DNA of 64,000 bases from assembly GCF_003003215.1 (NCBI RefSeq), contig NZ_PVUF01000009.1, positions 1 to 64,000 on the forward strand, in the 5' to 3' direction. This document shows, in pieces, positions 42,173-50,067 of the stretch (position 1 is its first letter; every line of letters starts with the position of its first letter). The stretch comes from Tritonibacter scottomollicae (GTDB lineage Bacteria > Pseudomonadota > Alphaproteobacteria > Rhodobacterales > Rhodobacteraceae). The notes beneath the pieces were generated by a model. It searched no databases. It was not told the origin of the DNA and saw only the letters and a list, made by a program, of their open reading frames with translations. Made by a program: the position numbers and the translations under genes.

Positions 42173-43054
42173 TCAGGCCCTGATCGCAACCCGTGCCGCA
42201 AGCCATGACACGAGGATCACCAGCAGATCCACCAGCAGCCAGGGGCGCAGGGCGGCAATGTCGTCCATGGCAAAGGGATGCAGGTAGAGCGCCAGCCCGT
42301 GAAGACTGGACGGAGAGGCAATTACCAGAAGCGACCAGACATTGTTGACGAAATGCACTGCGATCGCGGGGCCAAGGCTGCCGGACCGCGCCGTCAGATC
42401 CGCCATCAACACACCATAAAGGGTCGAGCCCGCCACGATCAGCCAGGCATTTTCTCCCGCCTCGGCCGGCATGTAGTGTCCCATGCCGAACAGTGCCGAA
42501 GGCAAGACCATCCACACCAGTGGGCTTTTGAACCGGGCCGCGAGACCTTGCTGAAGATATCCGCGAAACAGGATTTCCTCTGCGCTGACCTGAATCAGCA
42601 CCAGTGCGAGCGAGAGCGGAAGCCACATCAGCCAGCGCGCAAGGTCGAGATTTCGACCCAACGGCGCGCCCATACTGTAGGGGGGCAGGATGACCAGCAC
42701 GGCCACAAGCACCGCGAGGATGCGCAACACGCGCGTTCCCTGCCAGATGGCGCGGTGCTTCGGACCGATCACCGACCCGAGGCTGCGGTGATGCAGCCCC
42801 TGCACCACCAGCCCGACAGCGACAATCGCGTAGATGAAACTGCCGAGCAGCATCGCCATTCCGGCCGGGTTGGTGCCAGTGATGAAATCGGCTTGGTCGG
42901 TCGCCGCAAGCAAAACGGGCAGCAGGAACACGTCCGACAACAGGCTGAGGGCAAACCAGACGACGATTACCAACACCACACCGAGGGCAAAGCGCCAGAG
43001 TTCCGATTTGGCGCGCGCCTCCTGCAGCAGGGTCTCATGCGGGTGGTAGCTCAT
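42173..43054 (-). CDS. CPBP-family intramembrane metalloprotease
   Basis: A 293-residue membrane protein of the CAAX-protease/bacteriocin-processing (Abi) family. The glutamate pair with arginine is in VSAEEILFRGYLQQ, and the two histidine motifs in FGMGHYMPAEA and AIAVHFVNNVWSLL; these are the proposed zinc/catalytic residues. About eight hydrophobic segments are seen. The role in bacteria is generally unknown. It lies 51 bases downstream of the large ABC-like gene, on the same strand, and before accD. Confidence 0.88.
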   Translation of the reverse strand: MSYHPHETLLQEARAKSELWRFALGVVLVIVVWFALSLLSDVFLLPVLLAATDQADFITGTNPAGMAMLLGSFIYAIVAVGLVVQGLHHRSLGSVIGPKHRAIWQGTRVLRILAVLVAVLVILPPYSMGAPLGRNLDLARWLMWLPLSLALVLIQVSAEEILFRGYLQQGLAARFKSPLVWMVLPSALFGMGHYMPAEAGENAWLIVAGSTLYGVLMADLTARSGSLGPAIAVHFVNNVWSLLVIASPSSLHGLALYLHPFAMDDIAALRPWLLVDLLVILVSWLAARVAIRA

Positions 43055-43105
43055 ATCGGCGGGCCTTCTTTGGTCATCATGTATTGGCGCAGGCGATCAT
43101 CAGCA

Positions 43106-46100
43106 TCAATGATCTGGTGCCACCGGGGCTGTGGCTGTCCCGTCATCCGCCGAGGTCGCCAGTGCGGAGGGGGCCGCGGGCATGCGACCTGAGCGCGCCT
43201 CCTGCAGGGCCTCTGCCGCGCTGGACAAGTGGCCCGACACGGTCTTCAACAATTGCAGGGCCACCGAAATGTCGCTTTCGATCACGGTACGATATTCCTG
43301 TGACCCGATGCGCAGGAAAACACAATCTTCTGCGGCCAAAAGATCCAGTTGCCTGGGGTCACCGGTGATCACCGCCAGGTCGCCGATCAACCGCCCCGGA
43401 CCGATCATGTCCAGATGGCTTCCATCCTCGGGAAAACGCAGCGATGCCTGACCGGACAGGCAGAGATAGACCGCATCGCCCTCTTCGCCCGCGCGAAAGA
43501 CTGCGGCCCCGGTTGGGACATTCACCCAGGATGCGGAGAAGGCCAGCAGCCGGCGATGCCGCGCGTCAAGCCGCGCAAACAGATCAATCTCGCTGATGAC
43601 CGCAAGTTTGCGGTCGAAATCACCGCCAGTGTCGTCCGTGTCGGTCCAGACCGGCGTTGCCGCCCCCTCCTGCCCGTCGACGCGCCCGTCCTTCAGCTCC
43701 AGATAGAGATCATAGCGCGATGGGTTTTCAAAATGATCCTCAAAGTGGATCATGGTGGTCTTGGGCAGCAGCGCCTGCAGTCGGGTCCGGGTTTTCAGTC
43801 GGCTGTCAGAGTCGTGGCTGGCCAGCACATGGTCCAAAATCAGGATGTCCGGGCGTTTGATCGCGGCGCGGGTAAAGGCGGCACGTTCACGGAACACAGG
43901 CTCCAGCAGCGCTCCGCCGAGGCCGGTCGGCAGGTCGTAGATCATCAATGCCAGCCGTGCTTTCAGGTCGTGGTCGGCCATTACATCCGCCACGGCATCC
44001 TCGACCGCCTGCGCCCGCGCCCCCGCATGCGCCGAGATACGGCCAAACAGAGCGTTTTCCAGCACCGTCAGCTTGCGGGCGTATTCTTCCGACCGCAGGC
44101 GCCGATAGACGCCGCTGCATTCACTCAACAGCAGATCGCTGCGGTTCTCGCGTATGCGCAGGATGTGGGTCTTGTACGCGCGCGGCAGGCCGGGGCCGAT
44201 CTGCTCTTCGGTGAGCAGGAATGGCAGGGTACACAACAGCGCGCGATCCTCGCGGTTGAGCTCCTGCGCCGCCAGATGGCGCTCCGCGGCCTTGGTAATG
44301 CGGGCATAAAGATCCTCGTCAAGGCCGAGGCGACGGAACAGCGGATGCGAGGTGTCGCCGCGACCGAAGGTGCGCTGCAAGGTGTCGAGAAGCGCCAGAC
44401 TGATGTCGCGGGTCTGCGCCTCCAGCCCCTCGGCGCGCAACACGCGCTGAAAGGGGCCATCCGGGTTTGTGAACAGTTTGGCCGGAACCGGCTGCACCGG
44501 AAAGGCGAACATCATGTTCTCCGCCAGCGACAGCGCCGGATTGTAGTGATCAGGCAGGAAGCGATAGACCACATCGCGCAGGCCTTTTTCCTGCAGGCGC
44601 GCCTCGATCCGGGGGCGCAGCTCGGTGATCTGCGCTTCGAGCGCGCGGTGGCGGTCCTGCAGCCGGGCGTGCAGGGTGCGATGGAAGAGCTGCCCGTCAA
44701 TGCCCATGGCCTCGACCAGCTGGAACCACCAGTCGCGCAGGCCATCCTCGGACCCCAACCCGGCCAGATCCGGGTTCACCCAATCGGCGTTCAGGGGATC
44801 CGGGTTGTTGCCCGCGCGCAGGGATTCCGCCCGCTGCAGCAATTGCAGTTCGGGGCCGGTTGCGCGTGGACGGCTGCGCAGCGGCATCAACACGTTGTCG
44901 CCAAGCGAGCCGTCAAACAGGTAGGGCGCGTTGAACGCATAGCCGATACGGCTGGCGATCACCCCCTGATGCAGCTCTGCCAGCGGACGGCCTGCCACGA
45001 TAACCTCGCCACGGCTTGGCAGCACCTCACGGGTCAACACCTGCGCCAGCGCCTGACGTTCGGCGGTCGAGCTGCTTTGGATTGCGACCTGCGCGCCCGC
45101 CGGAATGGTCAGGCTGAGGCCGTCGAGGATCGGCTTGCCCTCGGCGTCCTTTACGGTGACGTCGCGCAGCTCGATCTCTCCGCGCAGGTGCGGCACTTCC
45201 CGGGGCTCACCTTCAAGCAGCTTTTCATCAATCATGCCGGGAGGGGCGAATTTCTCCGCCATGATCTGCCAGCGCAGCGACATGTCCTGCACCTGATTGT
45301 AATAGGTCAGCAGCTCCTTCCAAGGCGCCGACAGATCCTTGTAAGCCGCCAATGCCGCCACCAGCGCGCCCACGGTGATCTCGCCCCGGATCGCCAGAAC
45401 GCCGCCGACCGAATAGAAAAAGAACGGCGTCAGGTGGCCGATCAGGTTGTTGAGGAACTTCATGAAGAACTTCTTCATGTAGATGCGGCGGCGGATCTCG
45501 AACAGGCGGCCCAGACGGTTGGAGACCTGCGCCAGCCGGTAGCGCCAGCCGCCATTGCTGCGCAGATCGCTGAGCCCTGCCGCCGTCTCGCCGATCTCGG
45601 CCGATAGCGCGCGCACCTCGGCGATACGGTCCTTGTTGAGAAGGTTGATCTGGCGTTGCAGCATTGGAATCAGCCAGGCCTGCAGTGGGATCAGCGCCAC
45701 CGAAGCCAGGCCGAACCAAACGCTCTGGACAAAGAGAAACGTCACGATGGTCAGCATCTGCCCGGCCTGGAACACCGGCTGCGCCACCGCATCCCCCATC
45801 AATCCGCCCATCGGCTCGGACTCGGAGGTGATCATCGACACCATCTCGCCCTGGCTGGTGGTATGAAAATGCCCCGATGGAAACCGCATCATGCGGGCAA
45901 TCATCTGATAGCGCAGCCGCCGCAGCAGGCGTTCGGAGAGGATCCCCTTCAGCGTGTTGAGCCGCATCTTCATCATGCCGCTGGCCAGCACTGCCCCGAG
46001 AAAGGCAAAGCAGAGCACCAGAAGGTAGTCCTCGGACGTCAGCCGCCAGCCCCAGAGATCCACCCATTCGCTGGGCGAACCGATAGCGTCGTTGACAATA

Positions 46101-46219
46101 CGTTTGGGCAGTTCCAGCGTGATATACAGGAACGGAAACGTGAGCAGGGTCAGAAGCAGAAGACCAAGCTGCTGGCGTTTCGAATGGCGCCAGATGAAGG
46201 AAAACAGGCTCGGCTCCAC
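43106..46219 (-). CDS. ABC-exporter-like protein with degenerate ATPase domain and C-terminal cyclic-nucleotide-binding domain
   Basis: A 1037-residue protein. Residues about 15-330 are an ABC exporter membrane domain (LFSFIWRHSKRQQ, ITLELPKRIVNDAIG). An ABC-type ATPase domain follows (about 346-850), but its P-loop reads VAIQSSSTAERQAL (378-391, no GxxGxGK lysine), the Q-loop glutamine is asparagine (IGYAFNAPYLFDGSL), the signature is TGLGGALL, and Walker B ends DILILDH (791-797), with histidine for the catalytic glutamate. Between them lies about 270 extra residues with further (A/L)EN-type motifs. Residues about 873-993 are a cyclic-nucleotide-binding domain (AVFRAGEEGDAVYLCLSGQA, GPGRLIGDLAVITG). 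The GTG at 46219 has AAAGGA 7 bases before it and fits the family's start; a TTG 27 codons upstream is less likely. ATP-driven transport is doubtful. Confidence 0.85.
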   Translation of the reverse strand: MEPSLFSFIWRHSKRQQLGLLLLTLLTFPFLYITLELPKRIVNDAIGSPSEWVDLWGWRLTSEDYLLVLCFAFLGAVLASGMMKMRLNTLKGILSERLLRRLRYQMIARMMRFPSGHFHTTSQGEMVSMITSESEPMGGLMGDAVAQPVFQAGQMLTIVTFLFVQSVWFGLASVALIPLQAWLIPMLQRQINLLNKDRIAEVRALSAEIGETAAGLSDLRSNGGWRYRLAQVSNRLGRLFEIRRRIYMKKFFMKFLNNLIGHLTPFFFYSVGGVLAIRGEITVGALVAALAAYKDLSAPWKELLTYYNQVQDMSLRWQIMAEKFAPPGMIDEKLLEGEPREVPHLRGEIELRDVTVKDAEGKPILDGLSLTIPAGAQVAIQSSSTAERQALAQVLTREVLPSRGEVIVAGRPLAELHQGVIASRIGYAFNAPYLFDGSLGDNVLMPLRSRPRATGPELQLLQRAESLRAGNNPDPLNADWVNPDLAGLGSEDGLRDWWFQLVEAMGIDGQLFHRTLHARLQDRHRALEAQITELRPRIEARLQEKGLRDVVYRFLPDHYNPALSLAENMMFAFPVQPVPAKLFTNPDGPFQRVLRAEGLEAQTRDISLALLDTLQRTFGRGDTSHPLFRRLGLDEDLYARITKAAERHLAAQELNREDRALLCTLPFLLTEEQIGPGLPRAYKTHILRIRENRSDLLLSECSGVYRRLRSEEYARKLTVLENALFGRISAHAGARAQAVEDAVADVMADHDLKARLALMIYDLPTGLGGALLEPVFRERAAFTRAAIKRPDILILDHVLASHDSDSRLKTRTRLQALLPKTTMIHFEDHFENPSRYDLYLELKDGRVDGQEGAATPVWTDTDDTGGDFDRKLAVISEIDLFARLDARHRRLLAFSASWVNVPTGAAVFRAGEEGDAVYLCLSGQASLRFPEDGSHLDMIGPGRLIGDLAVITGDPRQLDLLAAEDCVFLRIGSQEYRTVIESDISVALQLLKTVSGHLSSAAEALQEARSGRMPAAPSALATSADDGTATAPVAPDH

Positions 46220-46615
46220 GCCGTGTCCTTTCTGTCCGTCGGACCGCCGTGAAGCCCATGGCGGGTTGAAAACAAAAGCGATACCGTCTGTCGCAGACAA
46301 ACGCGCCCCGAAAATCTGTCAAAGAGCGCCTGATACGTCACCGCATCCCGCGAAGGCGCGTCAGGTAAGCGTGTTGTTGCCGCAATTCAAGTCACGCGTG
46401 TTCACTCTCCGTTAGCACTTGTTCCGATTCAAGGCTCCGTTTAAACAAACTGGGTATGAAAATAAGGGTGTGCCCCGGTGCCGGGGTCACGCAGAATCTG
46501 GGTGCAGGGGCAGACATTGACCGGATTACGGGCACGGACCACAGCCATTCATTGCGCCCTCGGTCGGCGCCGGACAGAGGTCTTTGCCGGCCTGTTAGAT
46601 CGTGCAGGCGGGCGA
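46220..46615. other. Intergenic region upstream of the ABC-like and lipoprotein genes
   Basis: 396 bases between the divergent ABC-like gene and the lipoprotein gene. A relatively AT-rich stretch at 46370-46470 probably holds promoters. A small hairpin CCCCGG-TG-CCGGGG is at 46473-46486. The lipoprotein frame is open from 46478 on, but its upstream part does not look coding. No named regulatory site is recognised. Confidence 0.45.
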
Positions 46616-47359
46616 GTGGATCTGCGCCGATGTCTGCTCTTGCTCGTGCTGCCGCTCGTGTTGGCGGGATGCATGGAAGGCAACCGTCTGGCCTTTGCCC
46701 CTCCGGGTCAGGATATTCCTCATTCCGGCAATGGGCGCGGGCGTGCGCTGACGGCGGTTTTTGGCGATGGGCAACTGATCCTCGCCGCCCCGTCCGGTTT
46801 CTGTTTTGACGCCCAAATGGAACAGCACACCGGCAGCGGCGGTTTTGCACTGCTCGCCCGCTGCGAGCGGCTTGGCACGTTTGGGCGTTTCAGGACGGGC
46901 GATGGTGCAATGCTGACCGCCACCGTGGGCGCGGTGGCCGCAAACACACCGCCTCCCTCTGCCGATGCGCTACGGTCGGCGTTTGCTACGTCCCGCTCTA
47001 GCGCGAGGGTTCTTGAAACCCGCAACGACGGAGGTGTTCCGCTGGTGAAGCTGCACCTGACCGGGCATTCCGCAGAGGGGGCCAGCGGCACCCATTGGCG
47101 CGGAGCGTTTGTGGTGCATGGGCATCTCGTTTCGATTGCGCTCTATGCGCCGGACGGCAGCGGCTATCTGGGTGAATCCGGCGCCCGCCTGATCCGCGAG
47201 TTTGTTCGCGCGACCCGCAACGCCACACATCTGGCGGAGACCTCGGCTCCGCCCGCCTCCAACGATGCTGCAGAGCGAGCCGCGGCAGGAGCGCACTCTG
47301 CCGTGCCCGCGACGGCGCTGGCCGCGCGCAGGTTCACGCCGCGCACTCCGGGCGCGTGA
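46616..47359 (+). CDS. Hypothetical lipoprotein
   Basis: A 247-residue protein with a clear lipoprotein signal peptide (RCLLLLVLPLVLAGC, lipobox LAGC), so it should be lipid-anchored after export. The mature part contains QLILAAPSGFCFDAQ, LARCERLGTFGRF and RGAFVVHGHLVSIALYAPDG, and ends in a low-complexity Ala/Thr/Pro tail. I do not recognise a named family. The GTG at 46616 places the signal peptide at the very N-terminus; upstream in-frame starts would give an odd long leader. It lies on the plus strand ahead of the DUF6478-like pair. Confidence 0.72.
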   Translation: MDLRRCLLLLVLPLVLAGCMEGNRLAFAPPGQDIPHSGNGRGRALTAVFGDGQLILAAPSGFCFDAQMEQHTGSGGFALLARCERLGTFGRFRTGDGAMLTATVGAVAANTPPPSADALRSAFATSRSSARVLETRNDGGVPLVKLHLTGHSAEGASGTHWRGAFVVHGHLVSIALYAPDGSGYLGESGARLIREFVRATRNATHLAETSAPPASNDAAERAAAGAHSAVPATALAARRFTPRTPGA

Positions 47360-47400
47360 CATCACAGCGCCACAGGAGAGAGAAACTCGGTGTCGCCGTG

Positions 47401-47428
47401 TTGTCCCCTTGTGCTAATCCGTTAATAT
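47401..47428 (+). promoter_or_regulatory. Possible promoter of the DUF6478-like gene
   Basis: TTGTCC (47401-47406) and TAATAT (47423-47428) with a 16-base spacer resemble a sigma-70 promoter. A start about 8 bases later would put the hairpin at 47440-47458 in the 5' leader of the mRNA. Confidence 0.45.
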
Positions 47429-47439
47429 GTAGACGAAAT

Positions 47440-47458
47440 CCAGAGCAGCACGCTCTGG
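47440..47458 (+). promoter_or_regulatory. Hairpin in the leader of the DUF6478-like gene
   Basis: CCAGAGC (47440-47446) and GCTCTGG (47452-47458) form a perfect 7-bp stem with a 5-base loop between the possible promoter and the start codon at 47493. It may stabilise the mRNA; no known riboswitch is recognised. Confidence 0.35.
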
Positions 47459-47492
47459 TAAAGCACGCGACAGCGCGATCTGCGGGGGAAGA

Positions 47493-48254
47493 ATGGGCAG
47501 ATTTCTTGAACAGGTGCTGAACGCCAGCACATTTCGCCGCTGGCAAGCCGCCGTGCGCAAAGCCCCGGATGCGGGTCTTGCCCGCCTGCGGCAACAACGC
47601 AATGAGGCCCGAAAGCTGCGCGCCCGCCTCGACCAGCTGATCCATATCGCCGATGGCCAGCTTGCGTTGCCGCGGATCGGATCGTCCTATTTCGCCCGTC
47701 CGCACGGTACCGACTGGTCCTGGCGCCCGGAGCTTTGGCGCGGCCCGTTGCCGCTTCCGGGCGTGTCCTCGGCGCCCAGCAAGACGCCGCTCGGCCACGA
47801 GGTGAAGCTGTTCCATGATTGCACCATTTCAGAACTGACCCTGCGCCAGCTGCGCAACACCCGCGAAGAAGATCTGGCCCCGTTTGGCCTGCGGATGGAT
47901 GTGTTCAAATTCGATGGCTCGTTTCTGTCATTGGTCATCGATCTGCCCGCGGAGGCGACCATCGGCCTGACCCGCCAGCATCTGGTGCGCTTGGACTGCA
48001 TTGTCGAGAGCGAACAGCCTGTCGAGATTTTTGCCCGCCTGAACATCAAGCACGGTCCCAATACCGAACAGCTGGTGCGGGAGCTTCCGCATGGCGAGAC
48101 GGCGGTCTCGGTGGAATATGATCTGGCCTATTCGCGGTTGAACGAAAAGCGGATCGAGAAAGCCTGGGTGGATCTGATCTTTGAAGCGCCCGACATGAAC
48201 CAGGTGGTGCTGCGCGACGTGACTTTTGCCCGGTTCCGCCGGGCCAACCTCTGA
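47493..48254 (+). CDS. Conserved hypothetical protein, DUF6478-like
   Basis: A 253-residue protein that resembles a Rhodobacteraceae family I believe is DUF6478. It has a basic helical N-terminus (QVLNASTFRRWQAAVRKAPD, then ARLRQQRNEARKLRARLDQL), and a beta-rich C-terminal half (FKFDGSFLSLVIDLPAEA, then YDLAYSRLNEKRIEKAWVDL) that might be a carbohydrate-binding-like sandwich. No signal peptide is present. GGGGGAAGA precedes the ATG. It is 22 bases upstream of a second small gene and probably cotranscribed. Confidence 0.8.
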   Translation: MGRFLEQVLNASTFRRWQAAVRKAPDAGLARLRQQRNEARKLRARLDQLIHIADGQLALPRIGSSYFARPHGTDWSWRPELWRGPLPLPGVSSAPSKTPLGHEVKLFHDCTISELTLRQLRNTREEDLAPFGLRMDVFKFDGSFLSLVIDLPAEATIGLTRQHLVRLDCIVESEQPVEIFARLNIKHGPNTEQLVRELPHGETAVSVEYDLAYSRLNEKRIEKAWVDLIFEAPDMNQVVLRDVTFARFRRANL

Positions 48255-48276
48255 TCCCAGTGCCAGGAGACCCCTC

Positions 48277-48654
48277 ATGAGCGCCCTGACCCTTCGCAAA
48301 ATCCGCTTCCGTTCCGGCCTCTGGGAAGGACAGATCGACAATGCGCCTACCTCCGGCGCCCGACCGCAGATTTCGGTTCGGTTTCTGGACCGGGAAGTCG
48401 AAGACGTGACGCTGACCGAAGGGGACGCCCCCGGAAGCTGGCGCCTGTCCGTCCCGATCCCAAGCGAGGCGGTGGGCGATGGGGTTCAAAGCTTCCTGAT
48501 CTATGACACGGAAGCGGATGTGAAACTTGGTGATTTCGCCCTGGTCGCCGGTGACCCCCTGGCCGATGATCTGCGCGCCGAGGTGGAGTTGCTGCGCGCC
48601 GAACTGGACATGCTGAAGCGCGCCTTTCGACGGCATTGCCGGGATACCATCTGA
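48277..48654 (+). CDS. Conserved hypothetical protein with C-terminal coiled coil
   Basis: A 125-residue protein without a family I recognise. The first 85 residues look beta-rich (RKIRFRSGLWEGQID, SVRFLDREVEDVTLTEGD), and the end is a short coiled coil (DDLRAEVELLRAELDMLKRA). AGGAGA lies 7 bases before the ATG at 48277; an earlier in-frame Met has no such site. Its beta-rich style resembles the second half of the upstream protein, so the two may interact. It converges on ada with tandem hairpins between. Confidence 0.78.
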   Translation: MSALTLRKIRFRSGLWEGQIDNAPTSGARPQISVRFLDREVEDVTLTEGDAPGSWRLSVPIPSEAVGDGVQSFLIYDTEADVKLGDFALVAGDPLADDLRAEVELLRAELDMLKRAFRRHCRDTI

Positions 48655-48742
48655 TACGCCCTCCGGTATGGGAGTGACACGGCACCACTGGGGAAATCTG
48701 TGGCACAAGAGGTATTGCGCCCGCTTGCACGTCCGCCGTGGG

Positions 48743-48795
48743 GCGCGCGCCGGGCCATAGGCCCGGCGCGCGCGAGTCCGACCGATCCGGTCGGA
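48743..48795. repeat. Tandem perfect palindromes with three-base loops
   Basis: The first has 14-bp arms (48743-48756 and 48760-48773, loop ATA), the second 8-bp arms TCCGACCG/CGGTCGGA (48777-48784 and 48788-48795, loop ATC), three bases apart. They lie between the convergent coiled-coil-protein gene and ada. No T run follows on either strand. Confidence 0.9.
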
Positions 48796-48827
48796 AACAC
48801 CTCACCAGAAGCCCTATCAGGTCTTCC

Positions 48828-49892
48828 TTACGCCGAAGTGGCACTCAAATCCCGCTCGATCTCGATCAGGCGTTGTTTACGCCACAGACCTCCGCCATAG
48901 CCGGTAAGCGTGCCATCTGCCCCCAGCACCCTGTGGCAGGGAATCATCACGGCGATCTGGTTTGCACCATTGGCCCGGGCCACGGCGCGGCTGGAACCGG
49001 GGCGCCCCAGATCTTTGGCCAACTGACCGTAGCTGCGGGTTTCTCCAGCCGGAATGTCACGCAGGGCACGCCAGACCTCAGCCTCAAAGGCGGTGCCATG
49101 ATAGGCCAACGGGGTGTCAAACCGTGCCGCCCGGCCCGCGTAATACTCTGTCAGCTCTGCCGCAGCCTGATCGATCACCTCAGGGCGACCAAAGCCCAGA
49201 CCTCCGGGCTGGCGTTTCTGCAGTTTGGCCACTTCTCGCGGCAGCGCCTTGCGATCAGCGAACTCCAGAAGGTGCAGCTTGTGCCGACAGGCGACGGCCA
49301 CCATCGCACCGAGGGGCGTGTCGATCCAATCCGCCAATAATTGTGCATCCTTGCGAAAAGCTCCGGGGGCCACACCGACAAGCCGGGCAAAGGCGGCACG
49401 AAAGGCGCTGGGACTGTCAAAGCCCGCATCCATCTGCGCCGCGATCACCGGCTCACCGGCGCTGAGCGCGGTGAAGCCCTCGCGCAACCGGCGCTGACGG
49501 GCCATTTCCAGAAATGTCATGCCGAACTGTCGCTTGAAGGCGCGGCGCGCGGTGGACGCATCCACCCCCAGCGCCAAGAGATCCTCCTCACGCCAGCGGT
49601 AGCTGGGTCGGGCCTCCAATGCATCCAGCAGGCGGCGCACCATCGGGTCATTCCCTGCAGCCGCACTAAGAGGATGACAGCGTTTGCAGGCCCGGAACCC
49701 GGCCTCGATACAGGCACCTGGCGTGGCAAAGAACTGGCAATTCTCAAACTTGGGTTTTCGCGCCGGACAGGTCAGGCGACAAAAGATCCCGGTAGAAGAA
49801 ACGCCCACATAGGCACGCCCGTCATAGGCCGCATCGCGGGCCAGCAGCGCAGCATAGAGGGTTTCGGAATCAGGCAGATCAAACATCATCAT
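48828..49892 (-). CDS. ada: Ada: methylphosphotriester/O6-methylguanine-DNA methyltransferase and regulator
   Basis: A 354-residue DNA-alkylation repair protein that is also the activator of the adaptive response. With the ATG at 49892 the four zinc cysteines fall at C38, C42, C69 and C72, exactly the E. coli Ada numbers, which supports this start (further ATGs follow at 49889 and 49886). An AraC-type helix-turn-helix region (GFDSPSAFRAAFARLVGVAP) follows, then the methyltransferase domain with the acceptor C319 in MIPCHRVLG. It carries all three Ada modules. A terminator-like repeat lies downstream; no alkA/alkB partner is next to it. Confidence 0.95.
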   Translation of the reverse strand: MMMFDLPDSETLYAALLARDAAYDGRAYVGVSSTGIFCRLTCPARKPKFENCQFFATPGACIEAGFRACKRCHPLSAAAGNDPMVRRLLDALEARPSYRWREEDLLALGVDASTARRAFKRQFGMTFLEMARQRRLREGFTALSAGEPVIAAQMDAGFDSPSAFRAAFARLVGVAPGAFRKDAQLLADWIDTPLGAMVAVACRHKLHLLEFADRKALPREVAKLQKRQPGGLGFGRPEVIDQAAAELTEYYAGRAARFDTPLAYHGTAFEAEVWRALRDIPAGETRSYGQLAKDLGRPGSSRAVARANGANQIAVMIPCHRVLGADGTLTGYGGGLWRKQRLIEIERDLSATSA

Positions 49893-50012
49893 GCCCAAAC
49901 CTTAGCGCGCACGCGCGGTCCATGCCGCCGAAATTCGGGCGTCTATATGGAAAACACCCCGAAATCGCCTGTGCTCTGTGGATCAACGATCAAAACATCG
50001 TTTTGAGCAATG

Positions 50013-50042
50013 AAAAAGGCCGCCCGGTGAGGGCGGCCTTTG
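50013..50042 (-). terminator. Rho-independent terminator of the gpmI-envC-ctpA operon
   Basis: AAGGCCGCCC (50016-50025) and GGGCGGCCTT (50031-50040) form a perfect 10-bp stem around five bases. On the minus strand the stem runs into TTTTT. It lies 26 bases after the ctpA stop. Confidence 0.9.
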
Positions 50043-50067
50043 ATGAATATCCTGCGAGCAGAAGATG

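Noticed and set aside
43349-45607. 752-codon open frame on the plus strand
   Set aside because: It is antisense to the ABC-like gene, its translation is rich in His, Gln and Arg with no domain, and it arises from the GC-rich third positions of the real gene.
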